From: an uncultured Flavobacteriaceae bacterium
Lineage (GTDB): Bacteria > Bacteroidota > Bacteroidia > Flavobacteriales > Flavobacteriaceae
Reading direction: 5' to 3'
Assembly (NCBI GenBank): GCA_947501845.1
Contig: CANMXP010000004.1
Coordinates: 62,001-126,000 of the forward strand
Length of the DNA stretch: 64,000 nucleotides
Numbering within the stretch: the stretch's first letter is position 1; every line of letters starts with the position of its first letter. Made by a program: the position numbers and the translations under genes. The notes under the pieces were generated by a model. The model did no database searches, was not told the origin of the DNA, and saw only the letters and a program-made list of their open reading frames with translations. Below are positions 42,926 through 52,147 of this stretch, in pieces.

Positions 42926-43669
42926 TTATAAGCCCTTAAATAATTTGAATTTAAAACCTAACCTTTGGAGAAAGTATTTGCAAGAAACAAGTAATACCCC
43001 TAATCCATATTTTACGCTTTTAGAAAAGTTTATAGAAGAGGAATCCTTTTCATATTTGGTAGGACAAGAAATTTCTCCGATCGTAACTTTTTTATAACAT
43101 ATTTGAGCAAGCAACTGATTATCAAAAACAAAATCGTCAGAATTATCGCAAAAAGGAATTTCTTTAAGTAATTGAGCTTGAAAACATCTAAACCCTGTAT
43201 GATATTCGGATAGCTTTTGACCCATTAATATGTTTTGAACACCTGTTAGAAATCTATTCGAAATATATTTATATACAGGCATTCCTCCTTTTAGGGCACC
43301 TTTCCCTAGAATTCTCGATCCAAGCACAACTCTATATACGCCATTAGCAATTAATGAACACATAGCGATAATTAATCTTGGGTCATATTGATAATCAGGG
43401 TGTAACATAATTACAATATCGGCTTTCAATTCACAAGCTTTTATATAGCATGATTTTTGGTTAGCTCCATATCCTAAATTTTTATGGTGTTCTATAATAT
43501 GTTTTATTCCTAATTTTTTTGCAATATTTACTGTTTGATCACTACTATAATCATCTGTTAAAACAACTTCGTCTACAATATCATAGGGGATTTCCTTGAA
43601 TGTTTTTTCAAGTGTTTTTTCAGCATTATAAGCAGGCAAAATGACTATTATTTTTTTAGAATTGAGCAT
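42926..43669 (-). CDS. GT2 glycosyltransferase, polyprenyl-phosphate type
   Basis: 247 residues. KIIVILPAYNAEKTLEKTF, VLTDDYSSDQTV and MLHPDYQYDP resemble DPM1/UDP-glucose-dolichyl-phosphate glucosyltransferases without added membrane spans. It may supply a lipid-linked monosaccharide to the GT-C-like protein encoded just upstream. Spacing to the neighbours is 19 and 28 bp. Confidence 0.87.
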   Translation of the reverse strand: MLNSKKIIVILPAYNAEKTLEKTFKEIPYDIVDEVVLTDDYSSDQTVNIAKKLGIKHIIEHHKNLGYGANQKSCYIKACELKADIVIMLHPDYQYDPRLIIAMCSLIANGVYRVVLGSRILGKGALKGGMPVYKYISNRFLTGVQNILMGQKLSEYHTGFRCFQAQLLKEIPFCDNSDDFVFDNQLLAQICYKKVTIGEISCPTKYEKDSSSINFSKSVKYGLGVLLVSCKYFLQRLGFKFKLFKGL

Positions 43670-43697
43670 TGTTTATAACGATAAAAGAATCAGTAAA

Positions 43698-45242
43698 TTA
43701 TATTTTGGATACTTCATATATATAATAATTTCTATTAAAAATACTTTCTTCAAATTTTTGCAAAAGCTTATATTTTATTTCTTTATTGATTGTTAACCAA
43801 TTGTTTGTATTCTTAGCCTTAAAAAACGGTTCATTTAAAATCAAAACAATGGACTCTTTTTTCTCTTTAATTAAATTTTCTAGCGATTTGATTATTGATT
43901 CCTTTAGATTATTACGGTTAGGAGGAGGGTTGCGTGATATAAAATAGCTTTGATATTGGTTGGAATATGCAAAATAAATTGGTCTTTGAAGATAACAACT
44001 CAATTCAGTTCCATCTGATGTTTTGCTAACTATAATTTTATTAGTGATGCCCGTTTTTTTTAAAAAGGTTATAGTTTGTTTTGCGTTGGTAAAAGGATTT
44101 GTAATATCTATACAATAAGCAAAAATTCCAGAAATTAATTGAATTCCTAAAATACTATATACAATAGCCTTTTTTGTTTTTTTTAAAAAGGATAAAGAAA
44201 TTAATGAGTTTAATTTATTCTTTTCAAAAGCATAATAGCTATTAATCCATAAACCAGAAATTATAATTAGGTAATTTATACCTAAATATCTTGTATCCGA
44301 CAGTTGAGTAATAAAAAAGAAAAGAATAATGCCCAAGAAACTCAAATACACATAAAGTAAAACAATTTTATTTTTAAAAAAGAGAAAGCAAGGTATAAGA
44401 AGACTAGTAATGCATAGAATAACGGCAATAGGCTTGCTTAAATTTATAATTAGGTTTGTATTCCAAAAATGTATTGTTCTTACATCAGGAATTGTAAAAA
44501 GACCTTTAAAAAAAACTACAAAAGCTTTAGGTATCCTTTGGTAGATTTTTAATTCATTCGTATTCTCAAAAAAAAGAGTATCAGAAGGAGGAATTATTTG
44601 AATAATGGCCAATATGGTGCCGATAACAAAAATAGATAAGCCAATACTCATTTTTATTGGCATTCTTAAACCATTCTTCTGGATATGATCTATGAATACA
44701 ATAAGCATTATACAGCAGCTTATAACTACAAAAATAGCATGTGTATTACTGGTTAGGGCAAGAAGGCTAGCGAAAAGGACAAATTTTTCCTTTCGATATT
44801 TGTAAGTACTACATACTAAAAATAGAAATAACATACCTAATGCATAATTTCTACTAATCAAATTATATTCAAAAAAAGTAAAATACCCGAAAATGAATAC
44901 TATTTTAAAAATTCTTGAAAATGGTGCATTTTTAAAGAAGATAAATATTGCGGATGTAGATATAATAATATGCAATAATTGCATCCAAAATGGATTCAGG
45001 GAAAATCTACTTATAAAAAAAAGGAGAATATTCCATAGTATAGGATGCCCTTCATATTGGGTATTGGTAATTAAATTGGGGATAGATTTGCTATCTCGCG
45101 CCAAAAGCCAATGTTGTGCTTCATCCAACCAAATCTCGTGATGAAGAACACCTATAAAGCTTAAGACGAAAAATATAACCGTAAAAATAAAATAATCTTT
45201 TGTTACTAGGTTTAAGTATTTTGTTATACTGAATTCACTCAT
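43698..45242 (-). CDS. Polytopic membrane protein, probable GT-C glycosyltransferase
   Basis: 514 residues with about eleven spans. The first periplasmic loop holds HHEIWLDEAQHWLLARDS with adjacent Asp40-Glu41, the acidic pair of GT-C (ArnT/PMT-like) enzymes, followed by YEGHPILWN. The C-terminal 110 residues are soluble. It would use a polyprenyl-phosphate sugar at the outer face of the inner membrane; the DPM1-like gene next to it fits this. Sequence similarity is limited to the loop. Confidence 0.72.
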   Translation of the reverse strand: MSEFSITKYLNLVTKDYFIFTVIFFVLSFIGVLHHEIWLDEAQHWLLARDSKSIPNLITNTQYEGHPILWNILLFFISRFSLNPFWMQLLHIIISTSAIFIFFKNAPFSRIFKIVFIFGYFTFFEYNLISRNYALGMLFLFLVCSTYKYRKEKFVLFASLLALTSNTHAIFVVISCCIMLIVFIDHIQKNGLRMPIKMSIGLSIFVIGTILAIIQIIPPSDTLFFENTNELKIYQRIPKAFVVFFKGLFTIPDVRTIHFWNTNLIINLSKPIAVILCITSLLIPCFLFFKNKIVLLYVYLSFLGIILFFFITQLSDTRYLGINYLIIISGLWINSYYAFEKNKLNSLISLSFLKKTKKAIVYSILGIQLISGIFAYCIDITNPFTNAKQTITFLKKTGITNKIIVSKTSDGTELSCYLQRPIYFAYSNQYQSYFISRNPPPNRNNLKESIIKSLENLIKEKKESIVLILNEPFFKAKNTNNWLTINKEIKYKLLQKFEESIFNRNYYIYEVSKI

Positions 45243-45246
45243 AAAA

Positions 45247-46620
45247 CTATCTTAAATTATAATACTTCATTAATAAAAGAGCAGCTATAGATTTAAGCTT
45301 TAATTTATATTTTCTTATAAAGCTGTGTTGGTTTTTAAAATAATTCACCTCATTCACAATACGTTTCACAGCAAAATCATAAAATTTTCTAGAATAAGTT
45401 CGTTTAAAATCAATGTCCCTATCTGTTGATGTTTCCCAATGTGGTTGTACCGTTATTTTATCTTCAATTTCATTATATAATGAAGTGCCCTTAATAGGGT
45501 AGGCCACGGTAATTGTAAAATGTGTTGGATTGGCTGCTTTTAAATAGTTAATGGTTTTGTTAATATCGGTTTCATCCTCACCAGGGTAACCAACCATAAT
45601 AAATGTACCAGTTTCTATGTCTAGAGCATTTGTTTTTTGAATAGCTTCTTTTACCACATTAACATCTACACGCCTATCCATGGCATCAATGATTTTTTGA
45701 GAGCCACTTTCAGCACCAATCCAAATTCTAAAACAACCAGCTTCTTTTAATAATTGTAACACCTCGTCGTTTAAACGCTCTGCTCTGGTAATACATTCAA
45801 ACGGAATGATAGCATCTTGTTTAATGACTTCTTCATGAAAGCTTTTTATCCATTTATGGCTTACTGTAAACACATCATCTACAAACCAAATTGCATCTGG
45901 GGCATAGTCTTTTTTTAGCATTTTCATTTCATTTACTACTTGGTTTACTGGTCTTCTTCTATAACTTTGTCCATAAACAGCAGTACTACACCATTTACAT
46001 GTATATGGACAACCACGTTGTGTACTTATGGTCATAGAACTTTTTCCATGAAAAGTTTTCCAAGTATCTAAATATTTATCTATAGATATAGCTGCTCTAT
46101 TAGGTAGAGGCAACCTGTCTAATTCTCTAAATTTTGTTCTTGGGGGTGTTTTGATAATGATACCATTTTCAAGAAAAGCAATGCCATTTACTTTATGAAA
46201 ATCTCCGTTTACCTGTATCATTTTATATAACTCATGAGTGGTTTCTTCACCTTCACCAATGACTAAGAAATCGGCTCCAGTTTTCAAATAGTTTTCAATA
46301 TTGTATGTAAGGTCTGGACCACCAAGAATAATTGTTGGAAAACCATATCGTTCTGACTTTAAAATTTTAATCAACTTAACGACTTCAATTTTAGTCATTA
46401 AATTGGTGTAGATGCAAATAACTTTAGGTTGTTTCTCTAAAATGAATTGCAACTGCGCTTTTTTCGAATAAAAGGTACTATCAAAAACATCATTTGGAAT
46501 ATCTTTACTTAATAAATAAGCAGAAACATATAATAAACCCAGTGGGGGGTATGGTTTCATTATCTTTTGCTCTTTCACATCTTCAGATAAATAATATGCA
46601 TGTGTTAAAATAATACTCAT
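45247..46620 (-). CDS. B12-binding-type radical SAM enzyme (RS2)
   Basis: 457 residues. An N-terminal Rossmann-like cobalamin-binding-type domain (1-140) with PPLGLLYVSAYLL and ILGGPDLTYN (Asp where GGPH is usual), then the radical SAM core with Cys204-x3-Cys208-x2-Cys211. The tail after about 400 is basic. Members of this class methylate or rearrange unactivated carbons. It is a paralogue of the enzyme at 47392. It overlaps the methyltransferase gene by 4 bp. The substrate may be a glycan, lipid or precursor of this cluster; not determined. Confidence 0.88.
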   Translation of the reverse strand: MSIILTHAYYLSEDVKEQKIMKPYPPLGLLYVSAYLLSKDIPNDVFDSTFYSKKAQLQFILEKQPKVICIYTNLMTKIEVVKLIKILKSERYGFPTIILGGPDLTYNIENYLKTGADFLVIGEGEETTHELYKMIQVNGDFHKVNGIAFLENGIIIKTPPRTKFRELDRLPLPNRAAISIDKYLDTWKTFHGKSSMTISTQRGCPYTCKWCSTAVYGQSYRRRPVNQVVNEMKMLKKDYAPDAIWFVDDVFTVSHKWIKSFHEEVIKQDAIIPFECITRAERLNDEVLQLLKEAGCFRIWIGAESGSQKIIDAMDRRVDVNVVKEAIQKTNALDIETGTFIMVGYPGEDETDINKTINYLKAANPTHFTITVAYPIKGTSLYNEIEDKITVQPHWETSTDRDIDFKRTYSRKFYDFAVKRIVNEVNYFKNQHSFIRKYKLKLKSIAALLLMKYYNLR

Positions 46621-47399
46621 TTTTTTGTTAATTCAATTAAAAAATGATCCGCATATTTAGCCCAATACGAACCAGTTAGAATACTATCTATTCCTTTTAA
46701 AATATTCAAAGTTGGTTTTTTTGCCAAAAATGAATTTTCAAGATAGGAAGGAGGAATACTTATTCCTATTGGTTTTATACTATTTAGTTGATATAATGAC
46801 TTAGTTAAAAATACAATATCTTTAGGATTATAGTACCATGTAGGCACTGAAACCCCATCAACATTTGCTAATATGCTTTTGTTTGTATTTCTTCGCTTGG
46901 CTTTTTTTAAGTCACCTTTTAAAGAAAAGTAAAATTGTTCCCAAAGACACTGTTTTGGCATGAGTACTATAACTAATTTCCCGTTCGGCTTTTGTAAGCT
47001 AATAGCTTTCTTTAAAAAAGCATCTAATTGCGGTTTTGATAAACAATTTACGCCTCCAAAATTCGAAAAAATAAAGTCGAATTTTCTATCGAATAATTGT
47101 TCAGTAATGGTATTAATATCTTGAGTTTTGAATATTACATTTTTAGGATGTTTTTTTGATTTTGCAATATTAATCATACCTTCAGATATATCTGTAGCAA
47201 TTACTTGATGACCCAACTTTGCAAAATGAATAGCATCTTCTCCTGTTCCGCAGTTTATTTCTAATATCGATAGCTTTTCACCAGTAGATATAATAGGATT
47301 TATATATTTAAAAACACGACTACGTTGCGCTTTTCCAATGTTTGAAAAAGTAAAAGTGTTATCATATTGATTAGATGCTATATCAAAACCATTAAGCAT
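46617..47399 (-). CDS. Class I SAM-dependent methyltransferase
   Basis: 260 residues from ATG at 47399, which overlaps the preceding stop by 8 bp (ATGCTTAA). An upstream ATG at 47420 is possible. Motif I is ILEINCGTGEDAIHFAKLG, motif II VIATDISEGMI, and FIFSNFGGVNCL follows. The C-terminal part is a variable substrate region. It is translationally coupled between two radical SAM genes, so it probably acts on the same molecule. Confidence 0.88.
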   Translation of the reverse strand: MLNGFDIASNQYDNTFTFSNIGKAQRSRVFKYINPIISTGEKLSILEINCGTGEDAIHFAKLGHQVIATDISEGMINIAKSKKHPKNVIFKTQDINTITEQLFDRKFDFIFSNFGGVNCLSKPQLDAFLKKAISLQKPNGKLVIVLMPKQCLWEQFYFSLKGDLKKAKRRNTNKSILANVDGVSVPTWYYNPKDIVFLTKSLYQLNSIKPIGISIPPSYLENSFLAKKPTLNILKGIDSILTGSYWAKYADHFLIELTKK

Positions 47400-48855
47400 T
47401 GGTGTGTTCCATATTATCAAGTTGTATTTTGCTAAAAAAGGCTGTAATTAAATAATAACCAAAAAACATCATAAGTCGTAATTGATATTTAGTAATTAAA
47501 AAGGGGGTTTTAAATACTTTTTTAAAAATAGCAATGCCCTTACTTTTTTGGTATTCTTTGTGAGTATATTGGTATAACTTTTTATAATATTTAGAATTAA
47601 AAGTTCCTTTAAACATCATCGATAAGTCATCAGAATCTGTCCAATTGGCTTTTAGCTTTAAATCATCTTTTACTTTTTCATAAAATTTAGTACCAGGTAA
47701 TGGATAAGATACAGAAATACCTAAGTTTTCTGGAAGTAATTCTTTAATCATTTTTATGGTGTCAAAAATATCTTTTTTGGTTTCGCCTAAATACCCAAAT
47801 TGAATAAAGAATGCGACTCTAATTTTTTTTTCCTTAAGTAAACGAGTAGCTTCATAAATTTGGTCTACTGTTGTTCCTTTATCCATTGCATCTAGGATTT
47901 TTTGAGAGCCACTTTCTGCACCAACCCAAACTTCCTCTAAACCACTTTCATATAAAGCATCTATAGTGTTTTCTACTAATAGTAAATCAACTCTACTTTG
48001 AATATAATAGGAAATTTTAAGTTTTTCCTTTTTTAGTTCTTGATTAAATTGGTTTACCCAATTTGGTTTCAATCCAAAAATATCATCACACATCCAAAAG
48101 CGAGAAACGTTATAAGTTTCTTTTAAATGTTTAATGTGTTGCATAATATATTTTGGCGAATGCGAGTTATAGCGATTACCGTAAATGGGTTTAGCGCACC
48201 AATTACATTTATAAGGGCAACCGCGAGTTGTTGCGATATTTAAAGTGAATTCATTACCATGAGATTCCCATAGGATTCGATATGCTTCAATATCAATTAA
48301 ATCCCAAGCGGGTAATGGTAGCTCATCTAAATCTCGTAAAACTGCTCTTTTTGGGGTTTTGATGATTTCTTCCCCTTTTTTAAAAACGATTCCTTGAATT
48401 TTAGAAAAATCATTCTTAATTTTGATACTGTCTACCAATTCTTTTAGTGTAATCTCACCCTCACCTTGTATAATAATATTTGCACCAATATTTAGATATT
48501 TTTCGTAATGATCAGTTGAATCTGAACTGCATACAATTACGAAACATTTTAATCTTTTGGCTATTTTAATCATTTCAAATATAGCCTCACGCATTTTAGT
48601 AAGGCACATTTTTGTCAAATAATTAAACCCATCGTCATATAGAACAAATATCTTAGGTTGCTGAGTTTCTAAATAAGTCTTTATTTTTAAAGGATTGTCT
48701 AGTAGGTTTGTGTCAAATAGCTTTATTTTATAACCGCTTTCCCTCAAAAAGGATGCAGCATAAATTGTTCCCAATGGTGGATAAGGTGTTTTATTTTTCC
48801 ATTGTTTAGGATCTAGCTTATAGAAATAAGTATTAGAAATAACAATATCAGTCAT
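47392..48855 (-). CDS. B12-binding-type radical SAM enzyme (RS1)
   Basis: 487 residues. Same architecture as RS2: PPLGTIYAASFLRESGY at the N-terminus, a cobalamin-type domain in which the GGPH loop is replaced by CSSDSTDH, then Cys213-x3-Cys217-x2-Cys220 and GAESGSQKILDAMDKG. The tail has a hydrophobic stretch (LMMFFGYYLITAFF) that could touch the membrane. It overlaps the NTase-like gene by 8 bp and the methyltransferase by 8 bp. Confidence 0.88.
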   Translation of the reverse strand: MTDIVISNTYFYKLDPKQWKNKTPYPPLGTIYAASFLRESGYKIKLFDTNLLDNPLKIKTYLETQQPKIFVLYDDGFNYLTKMCLTKMREAIFEMIKIAKRLKCFVIVCSSDSTDHYEKYLNIGANIIIQGEGEITLKELVDSIKIKNDFSKIQGIVFKKGEEIIKTPKRAVLRDLDELPLPAWDLIDIEAYRILWESHGNEFTLNIATTRGCPYKCNWCAKPIYGNRYNSHSPKYIMQHIKHLKETYNVSRFWMCDDIFGLKPNWVNQFNQELKKEKLKISYYIQSRVDLLLVENTIDALYESGLEEVWVGAESGSQKILDAMDKGTTVDQIYEATRLLKEKKIRVAFFIQFGYLGETKKDIFDTIKMIKELLPENLGISVSYPLPGTKFYEKVKDDLKLKANWTDSDDLSMMFKGTFNSKYYKKLYQYTHKEYQKSKGIAIFKKVFKTPFLITKYQLRLMMFFGYYLITAFFSKIQLDNMEHTNA

Positions 48856-49747
48856 AAAAATAATTTTTTACTTTTAAATTATCATTTTTTGAAAAACTTT
48901 TTTTATTATTTTCAAATAATGTAAGAATCCTTTTTTCATAATTTAAATTATGACCTTTAAATATTCCTTTAGTTATTTGTAACTCTTTTGTTTTTAGTGA
49001 CTCACAATGAATTTCTTTTCCTTCTCCTAATTTTTTTAAATAAAATCGCTGCATTGAATCTCCAATTTTTAAGAAGATTTTTGTAGATAATAGTTTTTCA
49101 ATATTTTTTTTTATGAAAGGATCTTTTACTGAAAAAGTATTATTTTTTTTAAAAATAACATTTGGTAATAAATTTAAAACCCATTTTTTATTTGTTAAAA
49201 TGAATTTCTCAAAAAGACCAGAATCTACAACGGGAATTAAAGTCGCTATTTCTATTGCAGAATATATATTTTGTTTTTCTATATATAAATTATCCCAATC
49301 CAGAAGAAAATTAACACATAAACTTTTACGAGCAAACAATCTTCTAAAGGAACCAATTAAAAACTTAGAAACAACTATATTTCCTGGTTTAGTGATAACA
49401 AAAAAATCAATATCCGTAGTTTCGTCCATATAGTTTTTTGAAAGTGTACCAGAAATCATTACAGATTGAATAAATGGAAACAAATTTAAAATTTTGGCCA
49501 TTTTTTTTGCTTTCTTCATTTTAATTAAAGCATTTTTATTTCCATTTCTTCTTCGTTTAACCCAATCTGGCTGGTTAACTGGGAGGTAAAATTCATCAAT
49601 TTTAAATATTTTTTCTTTCCCTAAAAGTTGAGATAGTTCTGTTTCCAAAGAAGTTTCATTTTCTAAATTAGAAAACATATAGATCTCATCCTTTCTCAAA
49701 GGATATTTAAAAATAGCGAAATAAAGCAGTGTTTTTAGTGTGTCCAA
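48848..49747 (-). CDS. Nucleotidyltransferase-fold protein with N-terminal winged-helix-like part
   Basis: 299 residues; start TTG at 49747 (in-frame TAA five codons upstream, no ATG). The N-terminal 55 residues look like a small winged helix (LKTLLYFAIFKYPLRKDEIY). Then MISGTLSKNYMDETTDIDFF (97-116) gives the NTase signature GT/S with Asp112-x-Asp114. A helical C-terminal half follows. It heads the nine-gene glycan operon. Transfer of a nucleotide to a small molecule or protein is possible; the target is unknown. Confidence 0.78.
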   Translation of the reverse strand: MDTLKTLLYFAIFKYPLRKDEIYMFSNLENETSLETELSQLLGKEKIFKIDEFYLPVNQPDWVKRRRNGNKNALIKMKKAKKMAKILNLFPFIQSVMISGTLSKNYMDETTDIDFFVITKPGNIVVSKFLIGSFRRLFARKSLCVNFLLDWDNLYIEKQNIYSAIEIATLIPVVDSGLFEKFILTNKKWVLNLLPNVIFKKNNTFSVKDPFIKKNIEKLLSTKIFLKIGDSMQRFYLKKLGEGKEIHCESLKTKELQITKGIFKGHNLNYEKRILTLFENNKKSFSKNDNLKVKNYFYD

Positions 49748-49790
49748 AGTTTTGTTGTTTTATTAATAGAAGGGGCTTTAACTAAAACAG

Positions 49791-50339
49791 CTACTTCTTT
49801 TTAAGACTAAAATCGAAAGTTACTTCTATATCATTAGCGATTTTATTTTTAACAACCTTAGGGATCTTAATGTCAAAATCTGAGGCATTAGCCAAAAAAG
49901 AACCAGACACTATAATACCCTCTTCATTTAGAGTTATATCTACATTAATATTATCAAGTTGTTTGGTTTTTCCATGAAAAGTTAATTGACCATTAATTAA
50001 AAATGATTGCTTTTCTGCATTTAATTTATCCAGTGAAAAATCTAATATTTTTCCCTTAAAAGTTGCTTTAGGATATGTGTCGGACTCTGCATAGTTTTCA
50101 TTAAAATGTTCTTCCATCAAGGCATTTTTAAAACGAAAACCTTTTACCAAAACTAAGGATGCAAACTCACCATTTCCAGAATTCATTATAGTAGTTACAG
50201 AATTATGGGATGCTTTCACTTCTTCAAAAGAAGGAACAGAAGCTTCAAATGCAACGGTGCCTTTTTTTGTTAGATATTTACTTTGTGCCGATAGACCGAG
50301 TCCAATAAAAAGAGCTATTAAAAAAAATGTTTTTTTCAT
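49791..50339 (-). CDS. YceI-family periplasmic lipid-binding protein
   Basis: 182 residues with signal peptide MKKTFFLIALFIGLGLSAQ. The single lipocalin-like barrel shows GTVAFEASVPSFEEVKASHN, GFRFKNALMEEHFNENY and YPKATFKGKI, all YceI hallmarks. These bind polyisoprenoids or similar lipids. First of a row of four small envelope genes read on the same strand. Confidence 0.93.
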   Translation of the reverse strand: MKKTFFLIALFIGLGLSAQSKYLTKKGTVAFEASVPSFEEVKASHNSVTTIMNSGNGEFASLVLVKGFRFKNALMEEHFNENYAESDTYPKATFKGKILDFSLDKLNAEKQSFLINGQLTFHGKTKQLDNINVDITLNEEGIIVSGSFLANASDFDIKIPKVVKNKIANDIEVTFDFSLKKK

Positions 50340-50385
50340 ATTTTAATTTTTTAAATTAATATACAGCTGTAGGTGAAACAATATG

Positions 50386-50751
50386 TCATTCTTCTAGTAA
50401 CCCATCATCTTCCCATTTTTTTATTGTGTCAATTAAACTTTGGGGTAATCGTGGTCCGCCAAAGGGCATAGCTCCAGTTTCTCCAGCTTGACGCGAAATC
50501 CTATCAGTTAAATTACTGTTCATTACGGCATTTTTTACGTCATTAAAAGTAGTTAATGATATTGGTGCACCATTAACAGGCGGGTTAGAATGACAAACAA
50601 CACAATTGTTATCAATAATTGTTTTAACATCATCATTATAAGTCGTTAAAACTGGTTGTGGTGTTTCATTTATTAAATCCTCTTCGCTCACATTTGTACA
50701 ACTAGAAATGGCAGCAAGATTAAATATTAGTAGTAGAAGTATTCTTTTCAT
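50386..50751 (-). CDS. Small c-type cytochrome-like lipoprotein, copy 2
   Basis: 121 residues. Lipobox AAISSC (Cys18). One heme motif, CVVCH, then NPPVNGAPISLTTFNDVK and AMPFGGPRLPQ, which provides the axial Met, and ends KKWEDDGLLEE. It is clearly paralogous to the gene at 37393. It lies 12 bp after the DUF5777 gene, so they are co-transcribed. Confidence 0.85.
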   Translation of the reverse strand: MKRILLLLIFNLAAISSCTNVSEEDLINETPQPVLTTYNDDVKTIIDNNCVVCHSNPPVNGAPISLTTFNDVKNAVMNSNLTDRISRQAGETGAMPFGGPRLPQSLIDTIKKWEDDGLLEE

Positions 50752-50763
50752 TACATTAGGGTA

Positions 50764-51615
50764 TTAAAAAACTCTGCTTAAGTTAAATCCAAAATAAATA
50801 TTTCCATCAGACCAATCTCCTGTTCCTTGACCTAAAAAAGTATTGGTATTCATGCCTTGGGTATTGGTAAAATGCAGTTGAAAGACATGACCTCCAGTTT
50901 CCAAATCAAAACCAACAGATAGAGGGTTTTTAAACGGCGAATTATCGGCTCTGTTTAAATGCCAGCCATAATCTACATTAATAGACCAGCGTTTAGACAA
51001 TTTATGTCGACCACCTAAGCCAAGTGCAAACTGGGAGTTGTCTTGTCCATCAATTTGAACATAATTATCATGAAAGAACGTAGGAGCCAATTCTAGAGAT
51101 AAATTAGTATTTATTTTTCTCGATATAAGCAATTGAGCTGTATAACTAAGTCGATGTTTGAATTCAATAAGAGGTAAGTTGTCTTCATCTAACCCAGTAT
51201 TGATTAAAAAGGAATTAAAACCAACAATAGAGAAAGGAAATCCATTTTTTTCTTGTCTTAAAAGTCTATATTTTGCCGACATTTCATAAATTTTTTGAAA
51301 AGAACTTCTTGAGAATCCAATATTGAACCCATCGGAAACACCATAAACAAAATTTAGACGTGTAACGGCATCATCTAATCCAAAAAAAGTATCGATGCCA
51401 TTTTCAAGGCTACCAAATCGATGTGATACAATAAATGTAAGTTCATTTTTGGCAACGAGTTTAGTGGATTCAAAGTTTACTATTTTTAATCCCTTAAAAG
51501 CAGCGGTTACATAGTCTGCCCCTATTACTGGATCAGAATCGATTTCATCAAGTAAATCATCCTGAGAATAAATTAATAAGGGAAAGCAAAAAATAATGAT
51601 TAGTAAGTGTTTCAT
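50764..51615 (-). CDS. DUF5777-type outer-membrane beta-barrel protein
   Basis: 283 residues. Signal peptide MKHLLIIIFCFPLLIYSQ, then alternating amphipathic strands (ELTFIVSHRFGSLENGI, GFNIGFSRSSFQKIYEMSAK) and a terminal aromatic-ended strand, NIYFGFNLSRVF, typical of barrels. The family is often encoded beside a cytochrome-like lipoprotein and YceI in flavobacteria, as here. Function unknown. Confidence 0.85.
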   Translation of the reverse strand: MKHLLIIIFCFPLLIYSQDDLLDEIDSDPVIGADYVTAAFKGLKIVNFESTKLVAKNELTFIVSHRFGSLENGIDTFFGLDDAVTRLNFVYGVSDGFNIGFSRSSFQKIYEMSAKYRLLRQEKNGFPFSIVGFNSFLINTGLDEDNLPLIEFKHRLSYTAQLLISRKINTNLSLELAPTFFHDNYVQIDGQDNSQFALGLGGRHKLSKRWSINVDYGWHLNRADNSPFKNPLSVGFDLETGGHVFQLHFTNTQGMNTNTFLGQGTGDWSDGNIYFGFNLSRVF

Positions 51616-51690
51616 ATAAAAAAAATTAAACGAGGTATTTTATTGTTTTTTAGTTATATACGAGTAAAAGTGTGTTTTAAGTTTTGAATT

Positions 51691-52089
51691 TTAATTTACG
51701 ATAGTACATTGGTCTAGTTTAACTTGTTCTAGTAAATCGTCGTAACCAATGCATCTTCCTTTTATTTTTATTTCGGAATCAATGCTGTGAGATATGTTAA
51801 GTGATGTATTAAAACCACAATATACATTATCATTTAAGGTAAGGTCTATATCATTTAATTCTGTAATATGCCCATAAACTTCAACTGTTTTATTTAAATA
51901 TTTTTTTTCCGATTCTTCGGGGTTTTTTGAAAATTCGTCACTAATTTCATCAGCGGATAGAGAGAATGCTGCCTGTTCGGTTTCAATGTTACGATGATCT
52001 TGATAAACGTAATTATACCCTAAAATAAGAATAAGGGCAAAAGCTGCCAAGATTATAATGCTAACTCTAAATTTTTTGTTTTTAGTCAT
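51691..52089 (-). CDS. OB-fold (tRNA_anti-like) membrane-anchored protein
   Basis: 132 residues. One N-terminal span (about 8-26) and then an OB-fold-like domain with KKYLNKTVEVYGHITELN and IKGRCIGYDDLLEQVKLDQC. Two Cys may pair. These short OB proteins are frequent in Bacteroidota; ligand unknown. It lies upstream of the DUF5777 gene with a 75-bp gap. Confidence 0.82.
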   Translation of the reverse strand: MTKNKKFRVSIIILAAFALILILGYNYVYQDHRNIETEQAAFSLSADEISDEFSKNPEESEKKYLNKTVEVYGHITELNDIDLTLNDNVYCGFNTSLNISHSIDSEIKIKGRCIGYDDLLEQVKLDQCTIVN

Positions 52090-52147
52090 TTTTTGGCATA
52101 TTTTAATAGTTAAAAGATTTCTTTTAAATTCACAACGAATATTTTAC

